NCBI GenBank assembly: GCA_947588205.1
Contig: CANPYG010000022.1
Location: 1 to 35,086, forward strand
Direction: 5' to 3'
DNA: 35,086 nt
Source: an uncultured Acetatifactor sp.
Lineage (GTDB): Bacteria > Bacillota > Clostridia > Lachnospirales > Lachnospiraceae
Position 1 is the first letter of the stretch. The number at the start of each line of letters is the position of its first letter. Positions 1 through 7,416 of this stretch are shown here, one piece after another. The position numbers and the translations under genes are program-made. The notes under the pieces are model-generated. The model was not told the origin of the DNA, searched no databases, and was given only the letters and a program-made list of their open reading frames with translations.

Positions 1-40
1 GCATTTATAAGGATTTAATGTAACTGAAAACTGTATGAAA

Positions 41-70
41 TTGACAAGGTGCATACCTAAAAAATCAAAT
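41..70 (+). promoter_or_regulatory. Candidate sigma-A promoter of the XRE regulator
   Basis: A perfect -35 TTGACA (41-46) is followed after 18 bp by TCAAAT (65-70, 4 of 6 matches to TATAAT), 45 bp upstream of the start codon at 115. A short dyad, AGGT-GCAT-ACCT (46-57), sits in the spacer and could serve autoregulation by the downstream HTH protein; that role is inference. Confidence 0.5.
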
Positions 71-114
71 TGCTGTGACTAATAATCAACCAAACCAGAA
101 AGGAGCATAACAAA

Positions 115-969
115 ATGTTGGATCAAAAAGCTTTTGGTGAAAAACTTCGTAATCATCGTAAAAGTCTGTCCTTGTCCCAGGAAGAGGTGGCGGATCAGGT
201 GGGCATATCCCCTCAGGCGGTTTCTAAATGGGAAACAGGTGAATGTCTTCCAGACTGTTTTAATCTGGCATCCATTTGTAAAATATACGGCATTTCAGCG
301 GATCTTCTGTTGGAAACGGAAACGGTTAAAGATATCGACCAGGTTGCGGCAAAAATAGAACAGCTTGCAGACGAATATATCTGGACGCAAAGCGGTCTGG
401 GTCGTTATGACAGTACATCCTGGGATGGTCAAAAGACTTCCCATCGGGATCTGGGCGCAGATCTTTTGAAGCTTTGGAAGGGAATCTACTTTATCGAAAC
501 GGGCAACCGGGAAGTTCAGAAACGGGAAAAAGAGATGGGGAATCTTCGCATTAAAAGTGATTTCGGCTTAAAAATATGGGATGACGACGGCATTGTGGCA
601 GTTGTCAGCAACCAGCTGCTTGACAGGCTGGATTCCATTGGGGAGAAGGAATATTCTCTCATGCAGACACTTTGCACCCGGGAAAGCATGGGCCTGCTCT
701 CCGCTTTCCCGCGGGATGGGGTCGCCATCGGAAAAGCGGAGCTGACAGAAAAATGCGGCATAGAACCTGCTCGCCTGAACGATCTTCTCCTGACATTTTT
801 GGAAGCACAGATCATCGAATTTGTCAGCAAGGGCAGACAATACCCTGTCAGCGGCTACAAGATTTCCGGTCATTTTGGGATTACGGCTTACATGGTACTC
901 GCATCCCTGTTTATTCTTTCCAAAACCTCTTATACTGTGTCCGAATATCTGCCGGACGCCAGGCAATAA
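115..969 (+). CDS. XRE-family HTH transcriptional regulator with C-terminal sensor-like region
   Basis: A 284-residue cytoplasmic DNA-binding protein. Residues 8-64 form a typical XRE helix-turn-helix, with LSQEEVADQ and SPQAVSKWETG covering the two recognition helices. The remaining 220 residues are not recognised. They contain a stretch around 175-240 that could be a second winged-helix-like fold, and a hydrophobic C-terminal segment (about 252-270). The start is supported by AAAGGAG at 99-105, 9 bp before ATG. The gene converges on a second XRE gene (broken) on the other strand; the two stop codons lie inside the same tandem repeat. No neighbour it clearly controls is transcribed with it, and no function beyond transcription control can be claimed. 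Confidence 0.8.
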   Translation: MLDQKAFGEKLRNHRKSLSLSQEEVADQVGISPQAVSKWETGECLPDCFNLASICKIYGISADLLLETETVKDIDQVAAKIEQLADEYIWTQSGLGRYDSTSWDGQKTSHRDLGADLLKLWKGIYFIETGNREVQKREKEMGNLRIKSDFGLKIWDDDGIVAVVSNQLLDRLDSIGEKEYSLMQTLCTRESMGLLSAFPRDGVAIGKAELTEKCGIEPARLNDLLLTFLEAQIIEFVSKGRQYPVSGYKISGHFGITAYMVLASLFILSKTSYTVSEYLPDARQ

Positions 970-1044
970 TTTGTGTCGGAAATCAATAATTTGCGCAGAA
1001 AATCAATAATTGATGCTGGAAATCAATTATTGACGCCGGAAATT
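965..1044. repeat. Four-copy 20-bp tandem repeat at the convergent gene ends
   Basis: Four imperfect copies of exactly 20 bp (965-984, 985-1004, 1005-1024, 1025-1044), consensus AATAATTTGNNNNGGAAATC. The first copy contains the TAA of the upstream XRE gene (967-969) and the third/fourth copies contain the stop of the opposing XRE gene (1023-1025). The unit contains the near-palindrome ATCAATAATTGAT. There is no GC stem and T-run, so it is not an obvious rho-independent terminator. Confidence 0.85.
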
Positions 1045-1831
1045 TGTTCGTAAATTTGCTCCCGCATGGATCGTATGGCGTTATTATTTGTTTCACATGA
1101 GGAAAGGATATCGAGTATCTTTTCTGCTTTGACCAGGTATGCGGGGTCATTTTCTGTTTCATAAAGGGCGTTCATTTGATGGGCCACTACCCAGGCAAGC
1201 GGAATGAGCGCCTCTTTTGCCGCCTTATGCTTTTCTTCGCCGCACAAAAAATAGACAAGAGCATTTTCCCGTGCCTTATAGAGATTGGGAAGCTTCTTTG
1301 CCTGCTCCAACGCCTTGTCGTATTCGCCGGCTTTCCAGTACGCGAAGCATATGTTATGCAGCGTGGCGCTGCGCACCTCAGAATCCTCCCCATAGCGGAG
1401 GATTTGCTCCTGTACCGCTATGGATTCCCGCAAATACCGGGCTTTTTCGACATCTGTACCGTCCAGTTTTTCAAGGGATGTGGACAGCTGAACCAGCAAA
1501 AGGGCATTATTGGGAAAGGTCTTCAGGGATTGGCGCATGAGTGCAACGTTCTCACTGTGCAGACCCTTTTTATTGTTTTCATCCCATATCCGGTTGATTT
1601 CATCGTACTGCTCTTTTTTTGCAATTTCGCCCACACCGAGCAGTTCATCGACACTGATCCCGAAGTAATTTGCTAACGCCGGCAGCATCGCGATATCCGG
1701 GTATCCGTCGTTTCGTTCCCATTTACTTATATGGATTGAAATGATACACCCAGATGCGCTGCCACTTCTTCCTGCGTCAGGTTGCGTTCCCGGCGCATCC
1801 GTTTGATGTTTTCGCCAATGAAAAGATTCAT
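1023..1831 (-). pseudogene. XRE-family regulator broken by a 2-bp insertion in the HTH
   Basis: From ATG at 1831 (AGGAGG-type site, complement of 1837-1841, 5 bp away) the frame reads MNLFIGENIKRMRRERN and the HTH helix LTQEEVAAHLGVSFQSI, then hits a stop. The family continuation SKWERNDGYPDIA-MLPALANYFGISVDELLG is present in the next frame. The defect is an extra TA: TCCATATAAGT where TCCATAAGT would be in frame (plus-strand about 1726-1732). The 809-nt length is 269 codons plus 2 nt, which fits a 2-bp insertion. The intact product would be 268 residues: HTH (1-65) and a TPR-like helical sensor region (about 80-265). Downstream codons show no other damage, so this is a recent lesion, a sequencing error or a switchable site. 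A 221-residue HTH-less fragment could start at 1688. Confidence 0.85.
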
Positions 1832-1889
1832 GGTAACCTCCGAAATTTTTTAATGAAAATTTTTATGGATTTTAGAAGCTTCTGAAAAC

Positions 1890-1919
1890 ATTATAGACGA
1901 ATACATCCTGCATATTCAA
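1890..1919 (-). promoter_or_regulatory. Sigma-A promoter of the broken XRE gene
   Basis: On the minus strand TTGAAT (complement of 1914-1919) and a perfect TATAAT (complement of 1890-1895) are separated by 18 bp, 59 bp upstream of the ATG at 1831. The promoter still looks intact although the gene it serves carries a frameshift. Confidence 0.65.
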
Positions 1920-1991
1920 TAACCGCATATGCGACTTGATTCTACGGAACGTGGAAAAATTCTATTTTGTAAATTTCTATTTTTCTCCTTG

Positions 1992-2017
1992 AAAAAAGGG
2001 CGACCATGCTGCCGCCC
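1992..2017 (-). terminator. Rho-independent terminator on the minus strand without an upstream gene
   Basis: On the minus strand a 7-bp stem GGGCGGC/GTCGCCC (one G-U pair) with a 6-nt loop is followed by TTTTTT (complement of 1992-1997). Immediately upstream on that strand the sequence can fold further: TGTC 2028-2031 with GACA 2089-2092, and GGGAA 2036-2040 with TTCCC 2082-2086. No minus-strand protein gene ends here, so it may close a small RNA or be the remnant of a lost gene. No promoter for such an RNA could be settled. The 1832-2237 gap otherwise holds two promoters and a repeat, listed separately. Confidence 0.6.
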
Positions 2018-2086
2018 GTAAGGAAGGTGTCCTGAGGGAACCCAAAAAGTTTTGTAGTTGCTGGAAGAACCTGAAAAAGTTTTCCC

Positions 2087-2149
2087 TTGACATTTCCCCT
2101 TTTCCACATCAAAATATAAGAGTCGGAACGAGGGAGTTTTCCTTGTTCC
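2087..2149 (+). promoter_or_regulatory. Candidate promoter and leader hairpin for the MATE gene
   Basis: A consensus -35 TTGACA (2087-2092) is followed after 17 bp by CAAAAT (2110-2115). Ten bases downstream a 9-bp hairpin (2125-2133 with 2141-2149, one G-U pair, 7-nt loop GAGTTTT) begins the leader. The hairpin lacks a T-run, so attenuation is only a possibility. Confidence 0.5.
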
Positions 2150-2154
2150 CGGAA

Positions 2155-2215
2155 TTTGCATCGTACATAAATGATTTGCAATCTTACATAATGATTTGCA
2201 ATCGTACATAAATGA
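2155..2215 (+). repeat. Three direct repeats with embedded dyads upstream of the MATE gene
   Basis: Three copies of a 20-21-bp unit, TTTGCAATCNTACATAAATGA (2155-2174, 2175-2194, 2195-2215), lie directly before the MATE gene. Two junctions create the dyad GATTTGCAATC (2173-2183 and 2193-2203), exactly 20 bp or two helical turns apart. This spacing fits a tandem operator for a dimeric regulator; the regulator is unknown. Confidence 0.7.
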
Positions 2216-2237
2216 ATTGGGAAAAGAGTTGATTATT

Positions 2238-3599
2238 ATGGAATCTGAACAGGCGAGAACCGACCGCCAATTTGAACGTATGACAAAAACGCCCGTACAC
2301 CGGCTGATTCTGACGCTGGGGCTGCCTACCACCGTCAGTATGTTGGTTACGAACGTCTATAATATGGCTGATACTTATTTCGTCAGCACCATCAACACCA
2401 GCGCCAGCGGCGCCGTTGGGATTGTTTTTGCACTGATGGCCATCATCCAGGCTTTCGGCTTCATGCTGGGACAGGGCTCCGGAAGCTGTCTGAGCAGGAA
2501 GTTGGGCCAGAAGCGTTTGGAGGAAGCCCGGACCTACGCCGCCACCAGCTTTTATCTGTCTATCCTCTGCGGTCTCGTCATTACCGTACTGGGTCTCACA
2601 TTCCTGACGCCCTTCATGTACCTTCTGGGCAGCACGGATTCCATCCTGCCCTACGCCAAGGATTACAGCATTTTCATCCTGTTAGCGGCTCCCGCCATGA
2701 CCTCCAGCTGCGTTATGAACAATATTCTGCGCTATGAGGGCAAAGCCGTCTTTGCCATGTTCGGTCTGGCCTCCGGCGGAATCCTGAATATTTTCGGGGA
2801 TTATTTGCTGATTCGGCATTTTTCCATGGGAATTGCGGGCGCCGGCCTTTCCACCGCCGTCTCCCAGTACATCAGCGCCGGAATCCTGCTGGCGCCCTTC
2901 TTATTAAAGAAAGTACAGACAAATTTTCATCCGAAATACCTTTCCCGGAGGTTTGCATACGTCCGGGAAATCGTCGTGGTGGGCTTTCCCAGCATGATGC
3001 GCCAGGGTCTGACCAGCATTTCCGTCATGATCCTCAACCAGTGCGCCGCCGCATACAGCGACGCGGCGGTGGCGGACGCCGTCATCGCCGCCATGAGCAT
3101 TGTTTCCAGGGTCATCAATTTCCTGTTCTGCATTGGCATCGGTATCGGTCAGGGATTCCAGCCGGTCAGCGCCTTCAATTACGGCGCCGGCCGCTATGAT
3201 CGGGTAAAGGAGGCATGGCGCTTCACCTGGTTGTTTTCCACCGGCGTGATGGCGGTCATGGCCCTGATTGGTTTTATCGGCGCCGAGCCCATCATCCGCG
3301 CCTTTCGGGATGATCCGGAAGTGATCCGCGCCGGCATCCCCGCCCTGCGGATGCAGTGTGTGGCGCTTCTGGTGATGCCCCTGTGCTTAAGCGGCAACAT
3401 GTTGTTCCAGAGCATCGGTAAAAGCGGGCAGGCCATTTTTCTGTCCAGCATCCGCAGCGGACTTTTGTTCATCCCCATCCTCTTAGTCACAAGCCGTCTC
3501 TTCGGGCTCTTTGGGATTCAGATGTCACAAGCTCTGTCGGATCTTTTGTCCGGCTTCATCACCGCCCCAATGATCTATCGGTTTTTCAGGCAGCTGTAG
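2238..3599 (+). CDS. MATE-family multidrug efflux transporter
   Basis: A 453-residue polytopic inner-membrane protein with about 12 hydrophobic segments in two homologous halves, as in MATE cation or drug antiporters that expel cationic compounds using a Na+ or H+ gradient. The N-terminal family signature is visible (PVHRLILTLGLPTTVSMLV, then NVYNMADTYFVS), and the mid-protein IGIGIGQGFQPVSAFNYGAG motif is characteristic. ATG at 2238 is preferred because an AAAAGAG-like site lies 10 bp upstream. A TTG at 2196 would lie inside the direct repeats and would add 14 residues not expected for the family. It is monocistronic and converges on the symporter gene; a 6-bp hairpin (3622-3639) in the 109-bp gap may terminate it weakly. 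Substrate cannot be deduced. Confidence 0.9.
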   Translation: MESEQARTDRQFERMTKTPVHRLILTLGLPTTVSMLVTNVYNMADTYFVSTINTSASGAVGIVFALMAIIQAFGFMLGQGSGSCLSRKLGQKRLEEARTYAATSFYLSILCGLVITVLGLTFLTPFMYLLGSTDSILPYAKDYSIFILLAAPAMTSSCVMNNILRYEGKAVFAMFGLASGGILNIFGDYLLIRHFSMGIAGAGLSTAVSQYISAGILLAPFLLKKVQTNFHPKYLSRRFAYVREIVVVGFPSMMRQGLTSISVMILNQCAAAYSDAAVADAVIAAMSIVSRVINFLFCIGIGIGQGFQPVSAFNYGAGRYDRVKEAWRFTWLFSTGVMAVMALIGFIGAEPIIRAFRDDPEVIRAGIPALRMQCVALLVMPLCLSGNMLFQSIGKSGQAIFLSSIRSGLLFIPILLVTSRLFGLFGIQMSQALSDLLSGFITAPMIYRFFRQL

Positions 3600-3708
3600 C
3601 GTTCTTGTCAGCCTTGCAGTCTGGCGGCGAAGTCCGCCATGGCTTTTATGTATTTGATTTGGAGAAAGTATAAAAAATCTTTTACTACCACTTCCCATCT
3701 CTCCAAAG

Positions 3709-5142
3709 CTACCGCTTCCCGTATCTGCGTACCTCCCTGCAGACTTCCCCCGACAGGGCGAGCAGGCAAATCAGATTTGGCACGGCCATAAGTCCGTTGC
3801 AAATATCCGAAAAATCCCAGACCACATCCAGGGCACAGACTGCCCCAATAAAAGAAACAAACCCATAGAGGAATCGGTATATGATACAGAATTGCGGTTT
3901 TTTTACCAGAAATTCAAAAGCTTTTTCCCCTTGATACGCCCAGCCGATAATCGTGGCAAGGGCGAAAAGGGAGATCCCGATACTGACCAGCACTTCCCCC
4001 ATGTCGCCGAAGGTGGTGGCAAAGGCTTCTACAGTAAGCCCCGTTCCGGTAAGGGGTTTCCCGCTTTCATCCAGCTTTCCCAGCGCTCCGGAGCAGGCAA
4101 GCACAAGACCTGTTATCGTGCAAATAACGACGGTATCCAGAAAAACTCCTGTCATGCTGATATATCCCTGTCTGACCGGATCGTCCGTTTCGGCGGCAGC
4201 GGCGCTGATCCCGGCAGCCCCCAGACCGGCTTCGTTGGAAAAAACGCCCCTGGAGACGCCCCAACGAAAGGCCTGCAGCCCATTTGCTACCAGGTGCCCG
4301 CCCGCTCCTCCCGCTACAGCCCTTGGGGAGAATGCCATAGTGAGAATCATCCATAGGCCGCCCGGAATATTTTCCCAGTGCAGGAGAATCACAGACAGGG
4401 AACCCAGTATGTAGAAGATTGCCATTGCGGGAACCATAACCCGCGTTACCTTTGAGATGGCGGAGATCCCCCCAAGCACTACCAGAATTGTAATCAGGGT
4501 AATGACCAGTCCGGTCAACGGACGGCTGACCTGAAAAGTTTCTTCCATCACGGAAGCGATGGAATTGGATTGCGTCATGTTCCCCATTCCAAAGGAAGCG
4601 AACACCGCAAACAGGGCAAAGGCTTTTCCCAAGATTTGCCCGAGGCCTTTTATGGGAAAGGCTTTTGCCAATGTATACATGGGTCCTCCTACGGGCTCGC
4701 CTTTTTCATTGCGGGTTCGGTATTTTACGGATAAAAGGCTTTCCGAAAGCTTGGTGGAAAGTCCGATCAGGGATGAAAGGATCATCCAGACCAAAGCCCC
4801 GGGACCGCCCAGCACCATAGCTGTCGCAACCCCCACAATATTTCCTGTGCCGATCGTGGCTGCCAGCTCCGTCATCAGTGAAGAAAAAGGAGAGATTTCT
4901 CCCTCCTTTGTTTTGTGCTCTGTTTTGAACTTTGTTTTGTGCTTTTTCTCATGCTTTCCCGAGTTATCTTCTTTTGCGCCCAATGCGCATTTAAGCGCCC
5001 AACCCAAGTTGCGCAAAGGTAGAAAATCCATATTGACCATCAGAAAAATACCGGTTCCCAAAAGTAACGTCAGAAGAACCGGTCCCCAGATCCAATCATC
5101 TATCTGTCTGATCAAATTATTTACAGCTTCCGCACGAATCAT
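3709..5142 (-). CDS. Alanine/glycine:cation symporter (AGCS family)
   Basis: A 477-residue integral membrane protein that should import alanine or glycine with Na+ or H+. The AGCS signatures are clear: IGTGNIVGVATA with GGPGALVWM (about 97-120) and FSNEAGLGAAGISAAAAET in the middle, with about 11 hydrophobic segments. A lysine-rich hydrophilic insert (about 57-82, KHEKKHKTKFKTEHKTKE) after the second membrane segment is unusual in length. It is the last gene of the envelope operon, 76 bp after the carboxypeptidase gene. Since that enzyme releases D-alanine, alanine recovery is a plausible partner role, but this is inference. The ATG at 5142 has only a weak ribosome site. An 8-bp inverted repeat (3658-3665/3700-3707) with a long loop follows the stop. 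Confidence 0.9.
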   Translation of the reverse strand: MIRAEAVNNLIRQIDDWIWGPVLLTLLLGTGIFLMVNMDFLPLRNLGWALKCALGAKEDNSGKHEKKHKTKFKTEHKTKEGEISPFSSLMTELAATIGTGNIVGVATAMVLGGPGALVWMILSSLIGLSTKLSESLLSVKYRTRNEKGEPVGGPMYTLAKAFPIKGLGQILGKAFALFAVFASFGMGNMTQSNSIASVMEETFQVSRPLTGLVITLITILVVLGGISAISKVTRVMVPAMAIFYILGSLSVILLHWENIPGGLWMILTMAFSPRAVAGGAGGHLVANGLQAFRWGVSRGVFSNEAGLGAAGISAAAAETDDPVRQGYISMTGVFLDTVVICTITGLVLACSGALGKLDESGKPLTGTGLTVEAFATTFGDMGEVLVSIGISLFALATIIGWAYQGEKAFEFLVKKPQFCIIYRFLYGFVSFIGAVCALDVVWDFSDICNGLMAVPNLICLLALSGEVCREVRRYGKR

Positions 5143-5218
5143 CTATAGAACTCGCCTGTTCCAAGAGTTAGTACATTATATCCATGCCGTTTTCCTTTTA
5201 TGTCTTTTCAACCCTTTT

Positions 5219-6247
5219 TCACCCCTTTTTTTCAACCGAATCCCCGGATATCATGTCCAGGGCCTTCTCTGCAAGCTCTTCCAGATATTCCTCCAGCGTC
5301 AGGTCATGCTCCATGATATAGGTGGCGGCTTCCACCCCTACATATCGGTAATGCCAGGATTCATAGGTGATGCCGGTCACATCCTCCCTGCCGTCCGGGT
5401 ATCTTAAGATAAAACCATACTCCGCGCAGTGTTCATGGAGCCAAAGGGTTTCATCCGTAACAGCCTGTTTCGCATTCAGCAGTTGATAATCCAGGGCGAC
5501 GATATCAAAGGCCAGCCCAGTGGAATGCTCACTGTAGCCGGGCGGCATAGTCTGCATCGTCACCTCATCGTATGCTTCCTGATAGCTGTAGCCCTTTTTC
5601 ATAAGTTTTTCGATATCCTCGTCCAAAAGCTCCTGCTGGCGCTTTACGGAACGATAGGAGGAACAAACTTCAAAGGCGAGCCCCTCCTTTCTCCCTGCCT
5701 TGAGCATGGCGTTAAGAGGGTCATATGCCACAGAGGCAGCACGGTTGGTTTTATCGCTCAAAGTCATCAGTTCCACTTCATAATCCTCCGGCAGCTTATG
5801 ATCTTTATTCACCAGAAGCAAGAGGGGGTTGATCGTCCAGATCCAAGAAAGATCCTCCTCCGATAGGAAAGCGTCACCGGAATTCTTGCCGCCCTCTGGT
5901 CCGGTTCCAGATCCTTCCCCGGAATTTGCTGCGGATGAGGGACCGGTTTCTCCGTTTCCCGGATTCCCATTTTTTCCATTCTCAGAGCCGTTCTCCTTAA
6001 TCGCAGAGCTCTCGTTCATAGCGGCATTTTCTTCCTGGGAAAGATTTCCATTCATATTCTGGGCATTGCCGTTAGCAAGCAATGCCTGCTCTTCCATTTT
6101 CTCCCTCATGGTAATTCCACCCAGGAAATGTCCCGCTGCAAATGCGCCTGCAAAAAAGATCAGAAACAACAAAATCCTGATGCAGAAATAAAGGAACGCC
6201 CGTTTTCTATATTTTTTTATGATCTGCTCTCTTCTGCTCCCTGACAT
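5219..6247 (-). CDS. vanY: VanY-like membrane-anchored D-alanyl-D-alanine carboxypeptidase (M15B)
   Basis: A zinc peptidase of 342 residues that should remove the terminal D-Ala from peptidoglycan stem peptides outside the membrane. A basic start and one hydrophobic segment (about 17-44) anchor it. A long Asn/Gly/Ser/Glu-rich spacer (55-127) follows, then the catalytic domain (about 145-325). Visible motifs are SSYRS (196-200), the zinc ligands H241 and D248 in EHSTGLAFD, and E296/H299 in the ESWHYRYVG block. GGGAGG stands 11 bp before ATG. It lies 30 bp downstream of the unknown membrane-anchored gene and upstream of the symporter. The context with VanR/VanS-like proteins resembles vancomycin-resistance regulation, but no vanH, vanA or vanX ligase genes are present, so it is more likely a wall-remodelling module. 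The symbol denotes family, not proven resistance. Confidence 0.85.
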   Translation of the reverse strand: MSGSRREQIIKKYRKRAFLYFCIRILLFLIFFAGAFAAGHFLGGITMREKMEEQALLANGNAQNMNGNLSQEENAAMNESSAIKENGSENGKNGNPGNGETGPSSAANSGEGSGTGPEGGKNSGDAFLSEEDLSWIWTINPLLLLVNKDHKLPEDYEVELMTLSDKTNRAASVAYDPLNAMLKAGRKEGLAFEVCSSYRSVKRQQELLDEDIEKLMKKGYSYQEAYDEVTMQTMPPGYSEHSTGLAFDIVALDYQLLNAKQAVTDETLWLHEHCAEYGFILRYPDGREDVTGITYESWHYRYVGVEAATYIMEHDLTLEEYLEELAEKALDMISGDSVEKKG

Positions 6248-6277
6248 CGGTTTCCAATCCCTCCCTTTTTGTCTCCC

Positions 6278-7279
6278 TTATTCCCCCTGCCAGTAAGGAA
6301 TACCCTTGACCTCCTGGGGGAGCAGGTCCGCGATTTCCTGAATTCCCATACAGACGGCCGGGTAATCGATCCCTGCCCGGTAATGTACCTCATTATAATC
6401 CGTTGCAAAGCTGATGACGCAGGTCAGGCTGCCCTCTTCATATTCCATATCGCCAAGCAGCTTATGATCCTCCCAGCGGAATCTGTTGGATACTTCCTTT
6501 ACCCTTCCCATGCCGCGGTCAAATACCTCATATTCCTCGATCGGGTATCCCAGTTCTTCAAAAGCATTGACGACCTTCTGGGCGATCCCATCGCCGGCAA
6601 GGTAATAATCGTCAAGGAAACGATACAGAGATATAAAAGAGGAACTCTCCCTGGCGGCCACAGTCATATCTCCAACCTCATTGTCCTCCGAGTTAGAAAC
6701 AGCGTCATAGAACTCCTTGCTCAGGGCGCTGTAGGCTTCCATATAATAGATTGTGCTGTCCTTCGCATCCATCACGATCCTAAGCAGCCCCCAATTCGGA
6801 TATGCAAATTCCAGGTAACGGCACAAAAGCGTTTCACCCCCTGCTGCATTTGCGCCATAGATTACATAATTTCCGAAAGCATGGAGCTCATACCGGGATA
6901 TCTCAAAAAGCTCGCCCATACTGTCGTCTTCAAAAAAGCTTGCCAGGACCCAGAACATCTCCTGCCCGTCCAAAGACTTATAGATTTCTTCCAGATCCTT
7001 TTCTGAAATCCCCTTCCCGGTATCGGCTGCCACAATATAATACTGATTCCCGGAAGCAATGCCCTTTGCAAAAGAATTCAGCCTGCTTCCCCTGTTCAGG
7101 TCATATTCCAGATTAATGGCTTCATAATCGACGCCCGTCCTGTTCTGAAATACATAATTTTTTCCCGTCTGCCTGTCCAGAATCCCCATTACAATTCCCG
7201 GCATCCAGAAGGCGCCGGATACAAAGAACAGAACCAGCAGGACGCACAGAATATATTTCCCGGCACTCCCGATTTTCAT
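6278..7279 (-). CDS. Unknown membrane-anchored extracytoplasmic protein
   Basis: Not recognised. The 333-residue product has one N-terminal hydrophobic segment (about 8-31) and a long soluble, acidic, aromatic-rich domain predicted outside the membrane. There are no cysteine pairs, enzymatic motifs or repeats that I recognise. The start at 7279 is chosen because AGAGG lies 9-10 bp upstream; an earlier ATG at 7348 would add a region made of duplicated leader DNA. It sits between the sensor kinase and VanY genes in the same operon, so it may be an accessory sensor or wall-stress protein. The 132-bp gap upstream contains a 17-bp tandem duplication. Confidence 0.65.
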   Translation of the reverse strand: MKIGSAGKYILCVLLVLFFVSGAFWMPGIVMGILDRQTGKNYVFQNRTGVDYEAINLEYDLNRGSRLNSFAKGIASGNQYYIVAADTGKGISEKDLEEIYKSLDGQEMFWVLASFFEDDSMGELFEISRYELHAFGNYVIYGANAAGGETLLCRYLEFAYPNWGLLRIVMDAKDSTIYYMEAYSALSKEFYDAVSNSEDNEVGDMTVAARESSSFISLYRFLDDYYLAGDGIAQKVVNAFEELGYPIEEYEVFDRGMGRVKEVSNRFRWEDHKLLGDMEYEEGSLTCVISFATDYNEVHYRAGIDYPAVCMGIQEIADLLPQEVKGIPYWQGE

Positions 7280-7382
7280 AGAAATGTTCCTCTTTCCATA
7301 TAACTTTAACCTACTGCCTAATACCCCTCTGTAGCTGTAGCCGCTCACGAATACGAATTTAACTTACCGCCCAACACCCGCT

Positions 7383-7416
7383 GCAAGCCATCGTTCACGG
7401 CAAGCCATCGCTCACG
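7383..7416 (-). repeat. 17-bp tandem duplication over the kinase stop codon
   Basis: Two adjacent 17-bp copies, GCAAGCCATCGNTCACG (7383-7399 and 7400-7416), differ at one base; the second includes the kinase stop codon (7412-7414). A more diverged copy of the wider region is visible at about 7307-7365 (AACCTACTGCC versus AACTTACCGCC, then CGCTCACG), so the leader of the next gene seems to have grown by duplication. Confidence 0.7.

Noticed and set aside
2196..2237. Upstream TTG start for the MATE gene
   Set aside because: It lies inside the direct repeats, has no ribosome site and adds 14 residues not typical for the family.
4559..5407. 282-codon open frame on the plus strand
   Set aside because: Antisense to the AGCS symporter and the VanY-like gene and spanning their border; low-complexity composition and no ribosome site.
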